From Lacunisphaera sp. (lineage in GTDB: Bacteria; Verrucomicrobiota; Verrucomicrobiia; Opitutales; Opitutaceae), in the NCBI GenBank assembly GCA_009695095.1, contig SIBQ01000020.1, positions 1-42,165 on the forward strand: a stretch of DNA of 42,165 nt. The letters are read 5' to 3'. Shown piece after piece: positions 1-7,995 of this stretch. The position numbers and the translations under genes are program-made. Below the pieces are notes generated by a model that did no database searches, was not told where the DNA came from, and saw only the letters and a list, made by a program, of their open reading frames with translations. Each line of letters starts with the position of its first letter. Positions within the stretch are counted from its first letter, which is position 1.

Positions 1-198
1 GGAGAGTTGCCCATCAACTTTGAGAATCCTGATGTTTAAAAAGTTTATGCCGCGGTAGACCAGCGGATAGTCAGTTAGCATACTTTGGTCCATGCCCATG
101 CGCAGCTCGGCGTTGACGAGTTGTATGACCTCGGGCAGTTCAGCCTCAGTGCAGGCCCTCGGGCCATCGATTTGCTCGGTCAATATTGCATTTCCCAT
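1..198 (-). CDS. N-terminal part of a GNAT-like acetyltransferase (runs off the window edge)
   Basis: The frame is open from base 384 to base 1 on the minus strand, with an ATG at 198. The 66 visible residues contain RACTEAELPEVIQLVNAELR, which resembles the first strand and helix of GNAT N-acetyltransferases, followed by a second strand ending at the window edge. The acetyl-CoA-binding motif would lie outside the window, so the family assignment is a pattern-based guess. An upstream TTG start is possible, but residues before the ATG look non-homologous and run into the degenerate repeat at 334-386. It may be a functional gene or another fragment of the island. Confidence 0.4.
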   Translation of the reverse strand, partial: MGNAILTEQIDGPRACTEAELPEVIQLVNAELRMGMDQSMLTDYPLVYRGINFLNIRILKVDGQLS

Positions 199-333
199 TT
201 CTTGCGCTTGCCGCGATTTGCCGGTCAAAGCGTTAAAGCAAGTAAGGACTCGGCGATGTAAGAAAGCAAACCCGTTGGCGCAACGCGCCAGCGAGCTGAC
301 GGACCGAGCCAAACGTATCAGGCCAATAGTTAC

Positions 334-386
334 TACGACTAGGAAACTGGATTTAGGGAGTAGCCTGGCTGGGGGAGAAGGGGATT
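334..386 (+). repeat. Degenerate fourth copy of the 51-bp island repeat
   Basis: This stretch contains TAGGAAACTGGATTT, a shared TAG-C-TGGCT block and a terminal GGGGGAGAAGGGGATT. It aligns along its length with the three 51-bp repeats at 4920, 5933 and 7884, by eye at about 70 percent identity with two or three small indels. Orientation is the same. The rest of 199-442 holds no gene I can support. Confidence 0.5.
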
Positions 387-442
387 AGCTATCAGGAATA
401 TTCATTATTGAAACGTGCAGCAAATACTCCCTGAAATCACCC

Positions 443-2527
443 ATGAACAACACCATGATGCGTGCAGCCGGGATCACGGCCCTCGTGGCCCTGATGGCGG
501 CGACGTTTGCAGGCGGCGGCGCGGCGGCGGCCGATGCCCCCTCCAAATCGCCCCTCGTGCGCACGCGATACCTGCTGCTCGATTCGCGCGTCGTCGGGAA
601 CACCGCGAACGCGACACTCAGCGTCAACACGGTCGAAACACATCCCGGCAATCCGCTCTTCGGAGACGACAAGCCGTGGAAGCAGCGCTACGACAACATA
701 TATGCCAGCGTGATCCATGACGAGACCGACAGACTGTACAAGCTCTGGTATGATCCATTCATCTACGACACTTCCTCCAAGGGGATGACCCACGAACAGC
801 GGCGCACGACGGGCTACAGTATCCACCGCCGCGAGGACGCCAGCTCCAATGCAGCCTTGCGCGATGGGCTGAAATGGAAGAAACCAGAGCTCAGTCTCGT
901 CGAATACAAAGGCAGCAAGGCGAATAACCTCGCCTCACCTTCGTTGGCAAGACCCGAAGAACACTTGCCCGTAGGTCTGCAGAAGCGACTGCTGGTGGAT
1001 GACCATGTCATCGACATCAAGCAGAATATCACGCGAGCGCTGGGCACACCCGTGAAGGTCGGGATGGTGATGCAAGGGACCCTGTTGACCGATGGAGCCG
1101 ACCTTGGTTACCGGACGACGGTGCTGTGGAACGAGCAGCGCAAGAAGTTCCAGATGATCTACCGTGCTTCCGGAGAAAATACCACCGGGTATGCCGAGTC
1201 CGTCGATGGCATCACTTGGACGAAGCCCCTCGTCGCCCCGGGCGGTCAGAGCAACCTGATCACCTACAATGGAAGTTCGCATGGTAAGTTCTTTGAAGCC
1301 GCGTTCATGATCGACCTGACGCTCCCCTGGGGGCATGCCGAGAAATTCAAGGCGGCGTTCAACTCGGGAACCACCCGATGTGCCATCGGCTACTCCGCGG
1401 ATGGAATCCACTGGAACGGCTACAATAACGGCAGCTCGGTGACCGGCCGGGCCGCCGATACGCACAACCAGATCCTCTGGGACTCGATTGCGAGCCGCTA
1501 TCTGCTGGTGACGCGAACGGATATCGGTGCCGGCGGCGGCACCGGCGAATTCAGGGCCACCCGCATCATGGCCCACACCGGGGGCAACAATCTGCTCGCC
1601 AATCCCACGGCCTGGCAGACGCTGAAGACGATCCGGGTCGAGGATCCCCGGGACGAGAAAACCCCGGAGGGCGTTGCGGTGCTGCAGATGGAGGCGATGA
1701 CGGTCTGGCCGTACGAGAATGTCTATTTCGGCCTGATGCATGTGCTGACCGTAGGGAAGCTGACCGGCTCCGGGGGCACCGTCACGGATCCCGACGCGCG
1801 TCACGAGACCGATGTGATCGATTTCTACATCGGGACAAGCCGCGACGGGGTGAATTTCGACCGGAGTTGGATCTACGACCGCAAGCCATTCGTCCAACGC
1901 GGCAATGATCGTGAGTTCGACAAGGACATCATCCAGGCGGCGACGGAGATCCTCACCCGCGGCGACGCACACTGGATTTACTATGGGGGCCGCTACGACC
2001 AGCACCACGCCCCTCTATCATCAGGTTCCGGCAAGATCGGCCTGGCGAAATTGCCGCTGGACAGGTTCATCGGTCAACAGGCCGTGGCGGGGCAGGTGGG
2101 AACCATCACCACCAAGCCGTTCGTGCTCGAAGGCAACGCCTTGCGGGTCAACGTGGATGCCACGGGTGGCAGCTTCCGCGTCGAGGTATTGGATGAGGCG
2201 GGTGTTCCGATTCCGGGATTTGCGGACGCGGCCGCGAATTCCCACGACAACGTGAATGTGTTGCGGCTGCTGCCGCGGTGGGGAGCCAACGAAAATCTCT
2301 CCGCTCTGAAGGGCCGGGCGATCCGGCTGAAATTTCATCTCGATCATGCCACTCTGTATTCCTTCCAGATCATCGAGGAGGCGCCGGTCAGCCTCTCCGG
2401 ATTCAATCACGATCCGGCGACCGGCGGCTCGCCATCAGCGCTTGAACTCCTTCGCCCCTCCATCAACAAGAGTCCAGAGCGGGGGAGGAATTTCACCCCT
2501 CCCGCTACGCCCCCTACCATATCTTAA
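443..2527 (+). CDS. Secreted five-bladed beta-propeller protein, glycosidase-like
   Basis: This is a 694-residue protein with a clear signal peptide (positive N-terminus MNNTMMRAAG, hydrophobic core, cleavage near the Ala-rich AAAADA at about residue 28). The body repeats blades with motifs such as YKLWYDP, GYAESVDGITWTKP, IGYSADGIHW and YIGTSRDGVNFDRSW. These are typical of the five-bladed propeller proteins related to GH32/GH43 that are common in Planctomycetes and Verrucomicrobia. A C-terminal beta-sandwich (about 540-640) resembles the substrate-binding tail of such proteins. I infer a role in extracellular or periplasmic glycan processing, with no assigned substrate. There is no Shine-Dalgarno. 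The last 40 residues are Pro/Ser-rich and look unlike the rest, so the original stop may have been lost. It is followed 157 bp later by a GH32 gene in the same direction. Confidence 0.8.
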   Translation: MNNTMMRAAGITALVALMAATFAGGGAAAADAPSKSPLVRTRYLLLDSRVVGNTANATLSVNTVETHPGNPLFGDDKPWKQRYDNIYASVIHDETDRLYKLWYDPFIYDTSSKGMTHEQRRTTGYSIHRREDASSNAALRDGLKWKKPELSLVEYKGSKANNLASPSLARPEEHLPVGLQKRLLVDDHVIDIKQNITRALGTPVKVGMVMQGTLLTDGADLGYRTTVLWNEQRKKFQMIYRASGENTTGYAESVDGITWTKPLVAPGGQSNLITYNGSSHGKFFEAAFMIDLTLPWGHAEKFKAAFNSGTTRCAIGYSADGIHWNGYNNGSSVTGRAADTHNQILWDSIASRYLLVTRTDIGAGGGTGEFRATRIMAHTGGNNLLANPTAWQTLKTIRVEDPRDEKTPEGVAVLQMEAMTVWPYENVYFGLMHVLTVGKLTGSGGTVTDPDARHETDVIDFYIGTSRDGVNFDRSWIYDRKPFVQRGNDREFDKDIIQAATEILTRGDAHWIYYGGRYDQHHAPLSSGSGKIGLAKLPLDRFIGQQAVAGQVGTITTKPFVLEGNALRVNVDATGGSFRVEVLDEAGVPIPGFADAAANSHDNVNVLRLLPRWGANENLSALKGRAIRLKFHLDHATLYSFQIIEEAPVSLSGFNHDPATGGSPSALELLRPSINKSPERGRNFTPPATPPTIS

Positions 2528-2684
2528 CTTAATTTACCCGATCCGTTGTCCAATGGATGGGGTCCACTTCACCACTGATATTACCAGTCAGTACAAATCC
2601 TGCCGGTTTGAGCATGTTGAGAATCCACCCAGACCAAGCCGCTGACCCGAATTTCATTTTCCGACTACCATCGAACAAAAATAC

Positions 2685-4322
2685 ATGAAATCGCCTCCAC
2701 TCACGGTGTCCGCCATGTTGGCCCTCGCATGTACTCTTAACGCGCTGGGCACGGAGCCAGATTCGCTCAAAGCCTTCACCGGCGCCGTCCCTGACGAAGC
2801 GGTTCGTTCGGCCCGACTGTTACGCGAACGGTTCCTCACCGATCCCTATCGTCCCACGTACCACTTTTGCCCGCCGGAGGATATCGCCAATCCAGGCGAT
2901 CCCAACGGGGCGTTTTACCACAACGGAGTGTATCACTTGATGTATCTCTACCACCGCAATGGCTATCCCGAAAGATCGGGATTTTGCTGGGGCCACCTCT
3001 CCAGCGGCGATCTGGTTCACTGGCGGCATCACCCCGATGCGCTCAGCCCCGGGATTGGGGACGAAGGATGTTACAGTGGCGGCGCCTTTTTGGACGACGA
3101 CGGGACCGCGTATCTATCCTACTGGATGATCCGGGGGGCCCGGGGCATTGGGCTGGCGAAGAGCCGCGGCCCTCAATTTGACACTTGGGCCAAGTTTGAC
3201 GCTAACCCCGTGATAAAATCCACGGGGTGGGGCTTCACGGAAGCCAAGGACCCGAATGGGAAAACATTCTTTTACGGATCCGCCGACCCGTCGAACATCT
3301 GGAAGAAAGACGGAAAATATTACATGCTGACGGGCAATCTGATGGTTCTGGAAAAAATCGGCCGCGCCCCCGGTGCCCCCCTGTCGGAACAGGGTGACCG
3401 GCTTTACCTTTTTGTCTCCGACGACTTAAATAGCTGGAAATATCTCCACGTGTTCTACGATCGGAATCCCAGGTGGACCGACCGCAGCGAGGACAGCATG
3501 TGCCCCAGTTTTCTGCCGCTGCCTTCGAGCCCCGACGGAGGGCTGCCGAGCGGGAAACATTTGCTCCTTTTCATCAGTCACAACCGGGGCTGCCAATATT
3601 ACATCGGCGATTACCGGAACGACCATTTTTTCCCGAATATCCACGGACGCATGACTTGGGTGGACGATACTTACTCCGCTCCCGAGGCACTCATTGATGG
3701 GCAGGGGCGTCAGATCATGTGGTCGTGGCTTTACGACAATCCGGCCGACCATGAATTAGCAGGCTGGTCCGGTGTCTACGGCTTGCCTCGTTCTGTCTGG
3801 CTGGGAGACGATGGCACCTTACGGATGCGGCCGGTGAAAGAACTTGCAACGCTGCGCTACCACGAAAAATCGTGGCCCAGCCTGATACTTACCGACGGCC
3901 AAACCAAAGCCCTCGATGGGCTGGCGGGGGACGCCTGCGAACTTGAGATCGAAATCGAAACCGGCGCCGCGCAACGTTGCGGCCTGAAAGTCCGGTCCGC
4001 TATCGGCGGAGAGGAAGAAACGCTCCTCTATTACGATGTGGCCAAAAAGGAGCTGGTCTTCGACGCCACCAAGAGCGGCCCGGTCGGCCGCAAGGTGGTC
4101 GAGCGCGCGCCGTTTGCCTTGAAACCAGGCGAACCACTGAAGCTGCGGATCTTTGTGGACAAGTCCGTGGTGGAAATCTTCGCCAACGACCGCCAGGCCA
4201 TCGGCCGGCGGATCTACCCCGCCCGCCCCGACAGCCTCGGCCTCGTGTTGTTCGCCGATGGTGGTAGCACGCTGTTCAAGACCGTGAAGGCCTGGGACAT
4301 AATGCCGGCTAACCCCTACTAA
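2685..4322 (+). CDS. Glycoside hydrolase family 32 protein (levanase/fructanase-like)
   Basis: This 545-residue secreted protein has a signal peptide over about residues 1-22. The GH32 five-bladed propeller begins with the nucleophile motif GDPNGAFYHNGVYHLMY (Asp72). A central ADPSNIW near residue 200 corresponds to the RDP block. EDSMCPSF near residue 269 matches the acid/base Glu region, in the EDxxCP form rather than the classic ECPD form. The C-terminal GH32C sandwich carries the family signature LRIFVDKSVVEIFAN. The expected role is hydrolysis of fructans or other beta-fructofuranosides outside the cytoplasm. The altered RDP block makes the exact substrate uncertain. It probably works with the upstream propeller protein. 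No regulator or transporter for it is visible. Confidence 0.9.
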   Translation: MKSPPLTVSAMLALACTLNALGTEPDSLKAFTGAVPDEAVRSARLLRERFLTDPYRPTYHFCPPEDIANPGDPNGAFYHNGVYHLMYLYHRNGYPERSGFCWGHLSSGDLVHWRHHPDALSPGIGDEGCYSGGAFLDDDGTAYLSYWMIRGARGIGLAKSRGPQFDTWAKFDANPVIKSTGWGFTEAKDPNGKTFFYGSADPSNIWKKDGKYYMLTGNLMVLEKIGRAPGAPLSEQGDRLYLFVSDDLNSWKYLHVFYDRNPRWTDRSEDSMCPSFLPLPSSPDGGLPSGKHLLLFISHNRGCQYYIGDYRNDHFFPNIHGRMTWVDDTYSAPEALIDGQGRQIMWSWLYDNPADHELAGWSGVYGLPRSVWLGDDGTLRMRPVKELATLRYHEKSWPSLILTDGQTKALDGLAGDACELEIEIETGAAQRCGLKVRSAIGGEEETLLYYDVAKKELVFDATKSGPVGRKVVERAPFALKPGEPLKLRIFVDKSVVEIFANDRQAIGRRIYPARPDSLGLVLFADGGSTLFKTVKAWDIMPANPY

Positions 4323-4614
4323 GATACGGCCCAACGATGAAGTATATTGTCAGCCGGAACGCCTACCCGGCTTCTTCATCGCTGTCGCAGATGCGGTGAC
4401 CCTACGCCGCCTTGGCAGAGAGTAAAACTCTTTGTTTGGCCTCCTTGCTGGCTTGCCTCCGGCTCAACAATCAAGCGCTGTCTCCGTTCAGCGACCGATC
4501 CGCTTCACAGTGACGGCCATTTTCATCAAGCCCGGCTACCGGCATCGCGCGGTTGGCAAGTTGAAGATCATCGCATACCCGTTCTCTCGCAGCATATCCT
4601 CCCCGGTATTCTGG
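4323..4614. other. Gap without a supportable gene
   Basis: About 290 bases separate the GH32 gene from the GH63 fragment. On the minus strand a short stretch (about 4530-4612) reads like coding sequence (MLRENGYAMIFNLPTAR) before a stop. It may be one more gene remnant, but I cannot assign it to a family. Confidence 0.4.
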
Positions 4615-4919
4615 TCAATCCCGCCGCCACTCGTCGATCAACGAAGCCACCAGCGCCATCCAGCCGGCTTTGGGGTATGCACCCAGCCCTTCTCCGGTGT
4701 CGCCGTTGAAATATTCGTAGATCAGCAGCAGGTCCCGCCAATGCGGGTCTTCCTGAAACTTCTTGGAACGGCCGTGCTCCGGACGGCGTTGCTCGGCATT
4801 GCGCGTGAACAGGTGGATGAGCCGGTCGGCAAAACCGCCGGCCATTTCATCGAGATTTAACGCCGCTTCGTCGGCGCAGCCGGGAATCGCGAACTTCGCA
4901 CCATACGCCTTGCGCAGTA
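4615..4919 (-). pseudogene. C-terminal fragment of a GH63/MGH1-type glucosidase
   Basis: Reading leftwards from 4919, the frame carries the characteristic C-terminus of GH63-like glucosidases and MGH1-like hydrolases: KKFQEDPHWRDLLLIYEYF, then NGDTGEGLGAYPKAGWMALV, then a natural stop. Only about 100 residues of a family that is normally several hundred residues long are present. Homology begins right after the 51-bp repeat, and the catalytic domain is missing. Upstream of the repeat is an unrelated gene (SUMF1-like), so this is half of a chimeric junction rather than a simple insertion. It has no start of its own that would give a functional enzyme. Confidence 0.75.
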
Positions 4920-4970
4920 TACTGATAGGAAGCTGGATTTGTTGAATAGCATGGCTTGGGGGTAGGGGTT
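4920..4970 (+). repeat. 51-bp island repeat, copy A
   Basis: The repeat starts TACTGATAGG and ends GGGTAGGGGTT. It is identical to copy B at 49 of 51 positions and to copy C at 50 of 51. It sits exactly between the start of the GH63 fragment (left) and the last SUMF1 codon (right). No strong internal dyad is visible; only a 4-bp AAGC/GCTT pair is seen. Confidence 0.9.
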
Positions 4971-5249
4971 TTCAAGCGTGACCGGCGTTTGCGAAATAAA
5001 ATAGGCGTGGGAAATTGTTACCCGATGCGCGGGCCGTTCGTCCCAGTCGCCGTGGGGCATGTGTGAAGGACCTCCGAGACTCGCTGGTGTGGAATGGGTT
5101 TCGCCCATCATGAATGAGCCGGCTTCGATCGGCAGCATCCTTAGATCGATCGAATTGACATAAGTGTCGGCGGCGCGGGCGAAGAGGGCGCTTAGGCCTG
5201 CTGCGAGGAACGCGATCGAGCGAAGAGTTTTTCCGGAGATGGAACTCAT
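4971..5249 (-). pseudogene. N-terminal fragment of a secreted formylglycine-generating-enzyme (SUMF1) family protein
   Basis: The 93 codons start at ATG 5249. A signal peptide (SIAFLAAGLSALFARAA) is followed by the SUMF1/FGE opening: LRMLPIEAGSFMMGE, then DERPAHRVTISHAYFIS and QTPVTLE. Family members continue with a glutamine and tyrosine here and then about 200 more residues carrying the catalytic core. In this copy the homology stops at Glu93, exactly where the 51-bp repeat begins at 4970. The fragment has the family's normal start but cannot be an active enzyme. SUMF1 proteins often accompany sulfatases or act as secreted adhesion or enzyme modules in this phylum. Confidence 0.75.
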
Positions 5250-5406
5250 ACAGGAGGTAGGGGGTTGGGGAAGCGCCGCTTGATACATACCAGAACTTTA
5301 GTCGTTCTGGGATGGGCTCGGGCTCAAGTATGACGGCGCAAAAGCAGAGTCGTTGCGCTTCAAATATAAAGTTGAATTTGAGGGCTGTCTGGACGACGGT
5401 AAAGCT

Positions 5407-5697
5407 ATGGCGACACCGACTGCAACTCCGCCAAACAAGTCCAATCCCAAAGCTGGCACGACGATCCTCGCGGATCCCGAAGCTGGCGTGTTCTTCGACG
5501 GCGACTCAGGCGCCTACGACGACGCTTTATTCAGTCCCGCGACGTTTGCGCGCGCCGCGACCGATTTGGAATCGCTCAGCGAAGACGATTTCGCGTTTTA
5601 CGGCAGGGAAGGATACCTGGCGGTGAGCAAAGCCTTTACGCAGGCCGAAGTCGACGCGGCCATGCAGGGCTTGGTGAATCTCGCCTCCGGATTTTAA
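5407..5697 (+). pseudogene. N-terminal fragment of a phytanoyl-CoA dioxygenase (PhyH) family protein
   Basis: The last third of this 96-residue frame, [20 protein letters not shown] followed by [16 protein letters not shown], matches the opening of PhyH-family Fe(II)/2-oxoglutarate dioxygenases. The iron-binding HxD...H residues would lie some 80 residues further on and are absent, because the frame stops at 5697. An open stretch in the same frame runs back to 5302 (LKYDGAKAESLRFKYKVEFEG) and may belong to a different gene, making the reading frame itself a chimera. It lies divergent from the SUMF1 fragment. Confidence 0.6.
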
Positions 5698-5718
5698 GTC
5701 CCCCTTTTGAAATCCGGA
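5686..5718. repeat. Inverted repeat at the PhyH/pxpA fragment junction
   Basis: TCCGGATTTT at 5686-5695 pairs with GAAATCCGGA at 5709-5718, 9 of 10 bases, around a 13-base spacer. The right arm also contains the 10-bp palindrome AATCCGGATT (5711-5720). It marks the switch from PhyH to PxpA homology. Confidence 0.5.
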
Positions 5719-5932
5719 TTAGCACCGACGGACATGACTTCGACCTTGGCGAAAGCTTTGGAGCCTACCAACCCGGAAACGAAGAAGCGATTCTTCCGCT
5801 TGTCAGTTCGGCCAATATCGCTTGCGGTTTTCATGAGGGCGATCCTCACGTCATGCGTCGCACAGTAGCCTTGGCCTGCGAGCGGGGAGTCGGGATCGGC
5901 GCCCAAACGGGTCTTCCCGACTTGTTGGGCTT
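5709..5932 (+). pseudogene. pxpA: N-terminal fragment of 5-oxoprolinase subunit A (LamB/YcsF family)
   Basis: This frame encodes [20 protein letters not shown], then [20 protein letters not shown] and [20 protein letters not shown]. That is the conserved N-terminus of PxpA (YcsF), which with PxpB and PxpC cleaves 5-oxoproline to glutamate. The normal protein has about 250 residues; here only about 70 remain. The usual start residues (IDLNCD) are missing or altered. Homology ends at Phe 5931-5933, the first base of repeat copy B. The frame continues 14 codons into the repeat to a TAG. No pxpB or pxpC is nearby, consistent with a captured or stranded fragment. Confidence 0.75.
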
Positions 5933-5983
5933 TACTGATAGGAAGCTGGATTTGTTGAATAGCATGGCTTGGGAGTAGAGGTT
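5933..5983 (+). repeat. 51-bp island repeat, copy B
   Basis: This copy differs from copy A at two positions, both G to A near the right end (GGGAGTAGAGGTT). It has the same orientation as copies A and C. It separates the pxpA N-terminal fragment from the C-terminal fragment of an unrelated protein, both on the plus strand. Confidence 0.9.
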
Positions 5984-5984
5984 A

Positions 5985-6480
5985 TCTACAGGCGCGGTCA
6001 AAGCCGGCAAAATTATTCTCAAGCGCAGCATCCCCAGCGCCACCGGGCGGTATCGCTTTCGGATCTGTGAAGATCTCAGCAAGGTACGTAGGGCCTGTTT
6101 GCTATTTCGCGGCTCCAACATGACAATGGATGACCTGCCGATGGTCAGATTGAACGGCAGTGAAATTTCCTCCCAAGCGCTGAAGCGTTTCGGTAATCGC
6201 TCCGCGAAGTATCGGGCTGAAGTCGAATTCGACCTGCGTCCATTTGAGGCGGAAGGTCGGCTGGATATGCTCGCTCCTGTGGATCCAACCTCAACAGCAT
6301 CGGCCGGCGAGCCACCCACTCCGGAAGTGCCTGGGCCGTTCTCCACTTGTTGGTTCGAGCTCAAGACTCCACCGGCGGTTTATGGCGATAACTGGCTCGA
6401 AGTAACCTTGACGGTCAGCGATCCTGGCGTGTCTCAGGACATCATCATCGATGAAAATTGAAGTTTTTGTGGTCGCTTAG
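5985..6480 (+). pseudogene. C-terminal fragment of an unidentified protein, with a 1-nt frameshift near its end
   Basis: The frame is open from the right edge of repeat copy B and encodes about 158 residues of beta-rich sequence, for example KAGKIILKRSIPSATGRYRF and STCWFELKTPPAVYGDNWLE, ending DIIIDEN and a TGA at 6459. Removing one A from the AAAA run at 6454-6457 restores DEIEVFVVA and a TAG at 6478-6480. That matches the DEIEV-type ending I associate with secreted planctomycete/verrucomicrobial proteins. There is no start codon with a plausible N-terminus, so this is the 3' part of a gene. I do not recognise the family. Confidence 0.55.
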
Positions 6481-6544
6481 CCGGTTAAGTTCGACTCGTT
6501 AAGTCTATTGCCATTAGCCCCTTTGATTCAGGAGCAAGTTCGAC

Positions 6545-7732
6545 TCACAAGTCCTTGGGCGTAGAAAATGTCAGGATAGCGGACGGGTTATCCACTAGCA
6601 TCTTGTGAATGTCTTCGTTCTTGAAACCTCGAGACCGCATTCTGGGGACGATGTGGGACAGAATGTAAAAGTATCCGTGCCCTCCGTACTTGATCAATTT
6701 CGATTTGGTTGCGACGTCGTGTGAAAGCAAGACTTTGTCTCCGTATCCCTCGGAGATAACCCAGGCAATAACGTCCATCCGGTCTGCGTCGCTAGGCAAA
6801 TCGATTTTAGGATTGTTGGGGTAGTATGAGTGTTCATACCCGAAGTGATCCCACTCCAGGTAGCAACCACTCTCGGCGATCTGCTTCAAGGTAGCCCGCT
6901 TGAAGACTGTCCGCTCTAAATGTCCCATGATGGTCCGGCCAAGGTCTGCGCCAACCTTGTTCAGAGTCTCCAAGATTTCTAGAGGGGCGTTCTCATCGCG
7001 GCCGGGATGAATAAGGATTGGCGCCCCGGTAAGTCGGGAAGCTCTCCCTGAAGCTCGTAGCACTTTTCGCTCTTTTTCTGTAAGTGGCCATGAACACCCC
7101 ACCTCGCCAATAATGCCAGCCTGAATTCCAGTGTCTTCTACGCCTTCTGTAAGATCCCGCACAATCTCATTCACAAGATCGTCCTCACTGCGTTTGTCCA
7201 TGTCGGGCGGGTGAGCGGCGTCGACATAGTATGAGGAACCCATGATAATGTTTAGTCCAGTATGTTGAGAAATGCGTGCTAAGCCAACAGGATTTCGTGC
7301 GAGACCAACGCTGGTGGCATCCACCACAGAATTGCCTCCGTGTTTTTTGTAAAGTTTTAGCTCATTGATAGCAGTCGCAATATCCAACAACTTGAGGTTG
7401 TCTTTGTTAGGAGCGGAATAATATCTAATATAACCCAGCGTCTCCAAAGACACGGGTTTGTAGTAAAACTCCCTTGCAGCCGCCTCCGGTGGCGCCGGGT
7501 ATGGGATCGACAAGTCCGACAGCAGGTGCTCGTGCGTGAGAGTGACTCCCAACCGCTCCGGGTCAATACGACCCAATACTGTTTGGACCTTACCCACTTG
7601 AGGGCCTTCTTTCCGAAGACTGGTTTGATCCATTCCTACTGTGTTCCCTACAGTACCCCGGGCACGACCACGTCTTTCATAGTTTGCGATGCTGCCGGCG
7701 ACCATACTTACTAGGAAAGCTCTCCGATTCAT
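6545..7732 (-). CDS. Phosphotriesterase-family metal-dependent hydrolase, probably exported
   Basis: This 395-residue protein belongs to the phosphotriesterase (PTE/PTER) amidohydrolase family. The N-terminal metal motif is THEHLLSD (His67, His69). GEVGCS supplies the bridging position as Glu, as in the phosphotriesterase-related branch, instead of the carboxylated Lys of true PTE. GHLER and LLSHD supply the later His and Asp ligands. The N-terminus MNRRAFLVSMVAGSI has a twin-arginine-like look, although it is weakly hydrophobic. Members of this branch are usually lactonases or unknown hydrolases, so organophosphate activity should not be assumed. It is the only intact gene in the island. Codon use and base composition are clearly less GC-rich than in the neighbours, suggesting recent transfer. 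Confidence 0.9.
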   Translation of the reverse strand: MNRRAFLVSMVAGSIANYERRGRARGTVGNTVGMDQTSLRKEGPQVGKVQTVLGRIDPERLGVTLTHEHLLSDLSIPYPAPPEAAAREFYYKPVSLETLGYIRYYSAPNKDNLKLLDIATAINELKLYKKHGGNSVVDATSVGLARNPVGLARISQHTGLNIIMGSSYYVDAAHPPDMDKRSEDDLVNEIVRDLTEGVEDTGIQAGIIGEVGCSWPLTEKERKVLRASGRASRLTGAPILIHPGRDENAPLEILETLNKVGADLGRTIMGHLERTVFKRATLKQIAESGCYLEWDHFGYEHSYYPNNPKIDLPSDADRMDVIAWVISEGYGDKVLLSHDVATKSKLIKYGGHGYFYILSHIVPRMRSRGFKNEDIHKMLVDNPSAILTFSTPKDL

Positions 7733-7813
7733 AGCCGGCTAAAAACTGCATTCACTTAGACTTCTACGATATTGTTGATGTTTGACTCACTGTTGAATTT
7801 TGTCCGCCTTGCA

Positions 7814-7883
7814 TTACGGACATAGCGGATCGCATCCCAACTCTTGCAGGAGCTCCGCCATCTTGGCGTGACCTGTCCCATAC
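7814..7883 (-). pseudogene. Possible short C-terminal gene remnant
   Basis: Reading from the left edge of repeat copy C, the minus strand encodes TGHAKMAELLQELGCDPLCP and a stop at 7814-7816. It reads like a genuine helical C-terminus (the pattern recalls an ankyrin or similar helix), but the piece is too short to name. Its position against the repeat copies the arrangement at the other two junctions. Confidence 0.3.
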
Positions 7884-7934
7884 TACTGATAGGAAGCTGG
7901 ATTTGTTGAATAGAATGGCTTGGGGGTAGGGGTT
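7884..7934 (+). repeat. 51-bp island repeat, copy C
   Basis: This copy differs from copy A at a single base (AGAATGG for AGCATGG). It lies about 60 bp beyond the last codon of the IS91-type transposase, on the side where IS91/ISCR elements carry their replication-origin end (oriIS). That makes it a candidate terminal sequence. Confidence 0.9.
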
Positions 7935-7995
7935 TAAGGGGAAGGGCTGAAAAGCCACTGCGAAGGGCGTGGAGTCTTGTGGTCATGAAGCCAGC

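Noticed and set aside
92..388. A 98-codon plus-strand frame at the left edge
   Set aside because: Composition is not gene-like, it crosses the degenerate repeat, and the opposite strand has a better GNAT-like reading.
4920..7934. A CRISPR array formed by the 51-bp repeats
   Set aside because: Only three good copies exist, 0.96 to 1.9 kb apart, with genes between them and no cas genes.
4920..7934. An integron cassette array with attC sites
   Set aside because: No integrase gene is visible, and the repeat lacks the paired RYYYAAC/GTTRRRY ends and the large dyad of attC sites. The segments between copies hold gene fragments and not whole cassettes.
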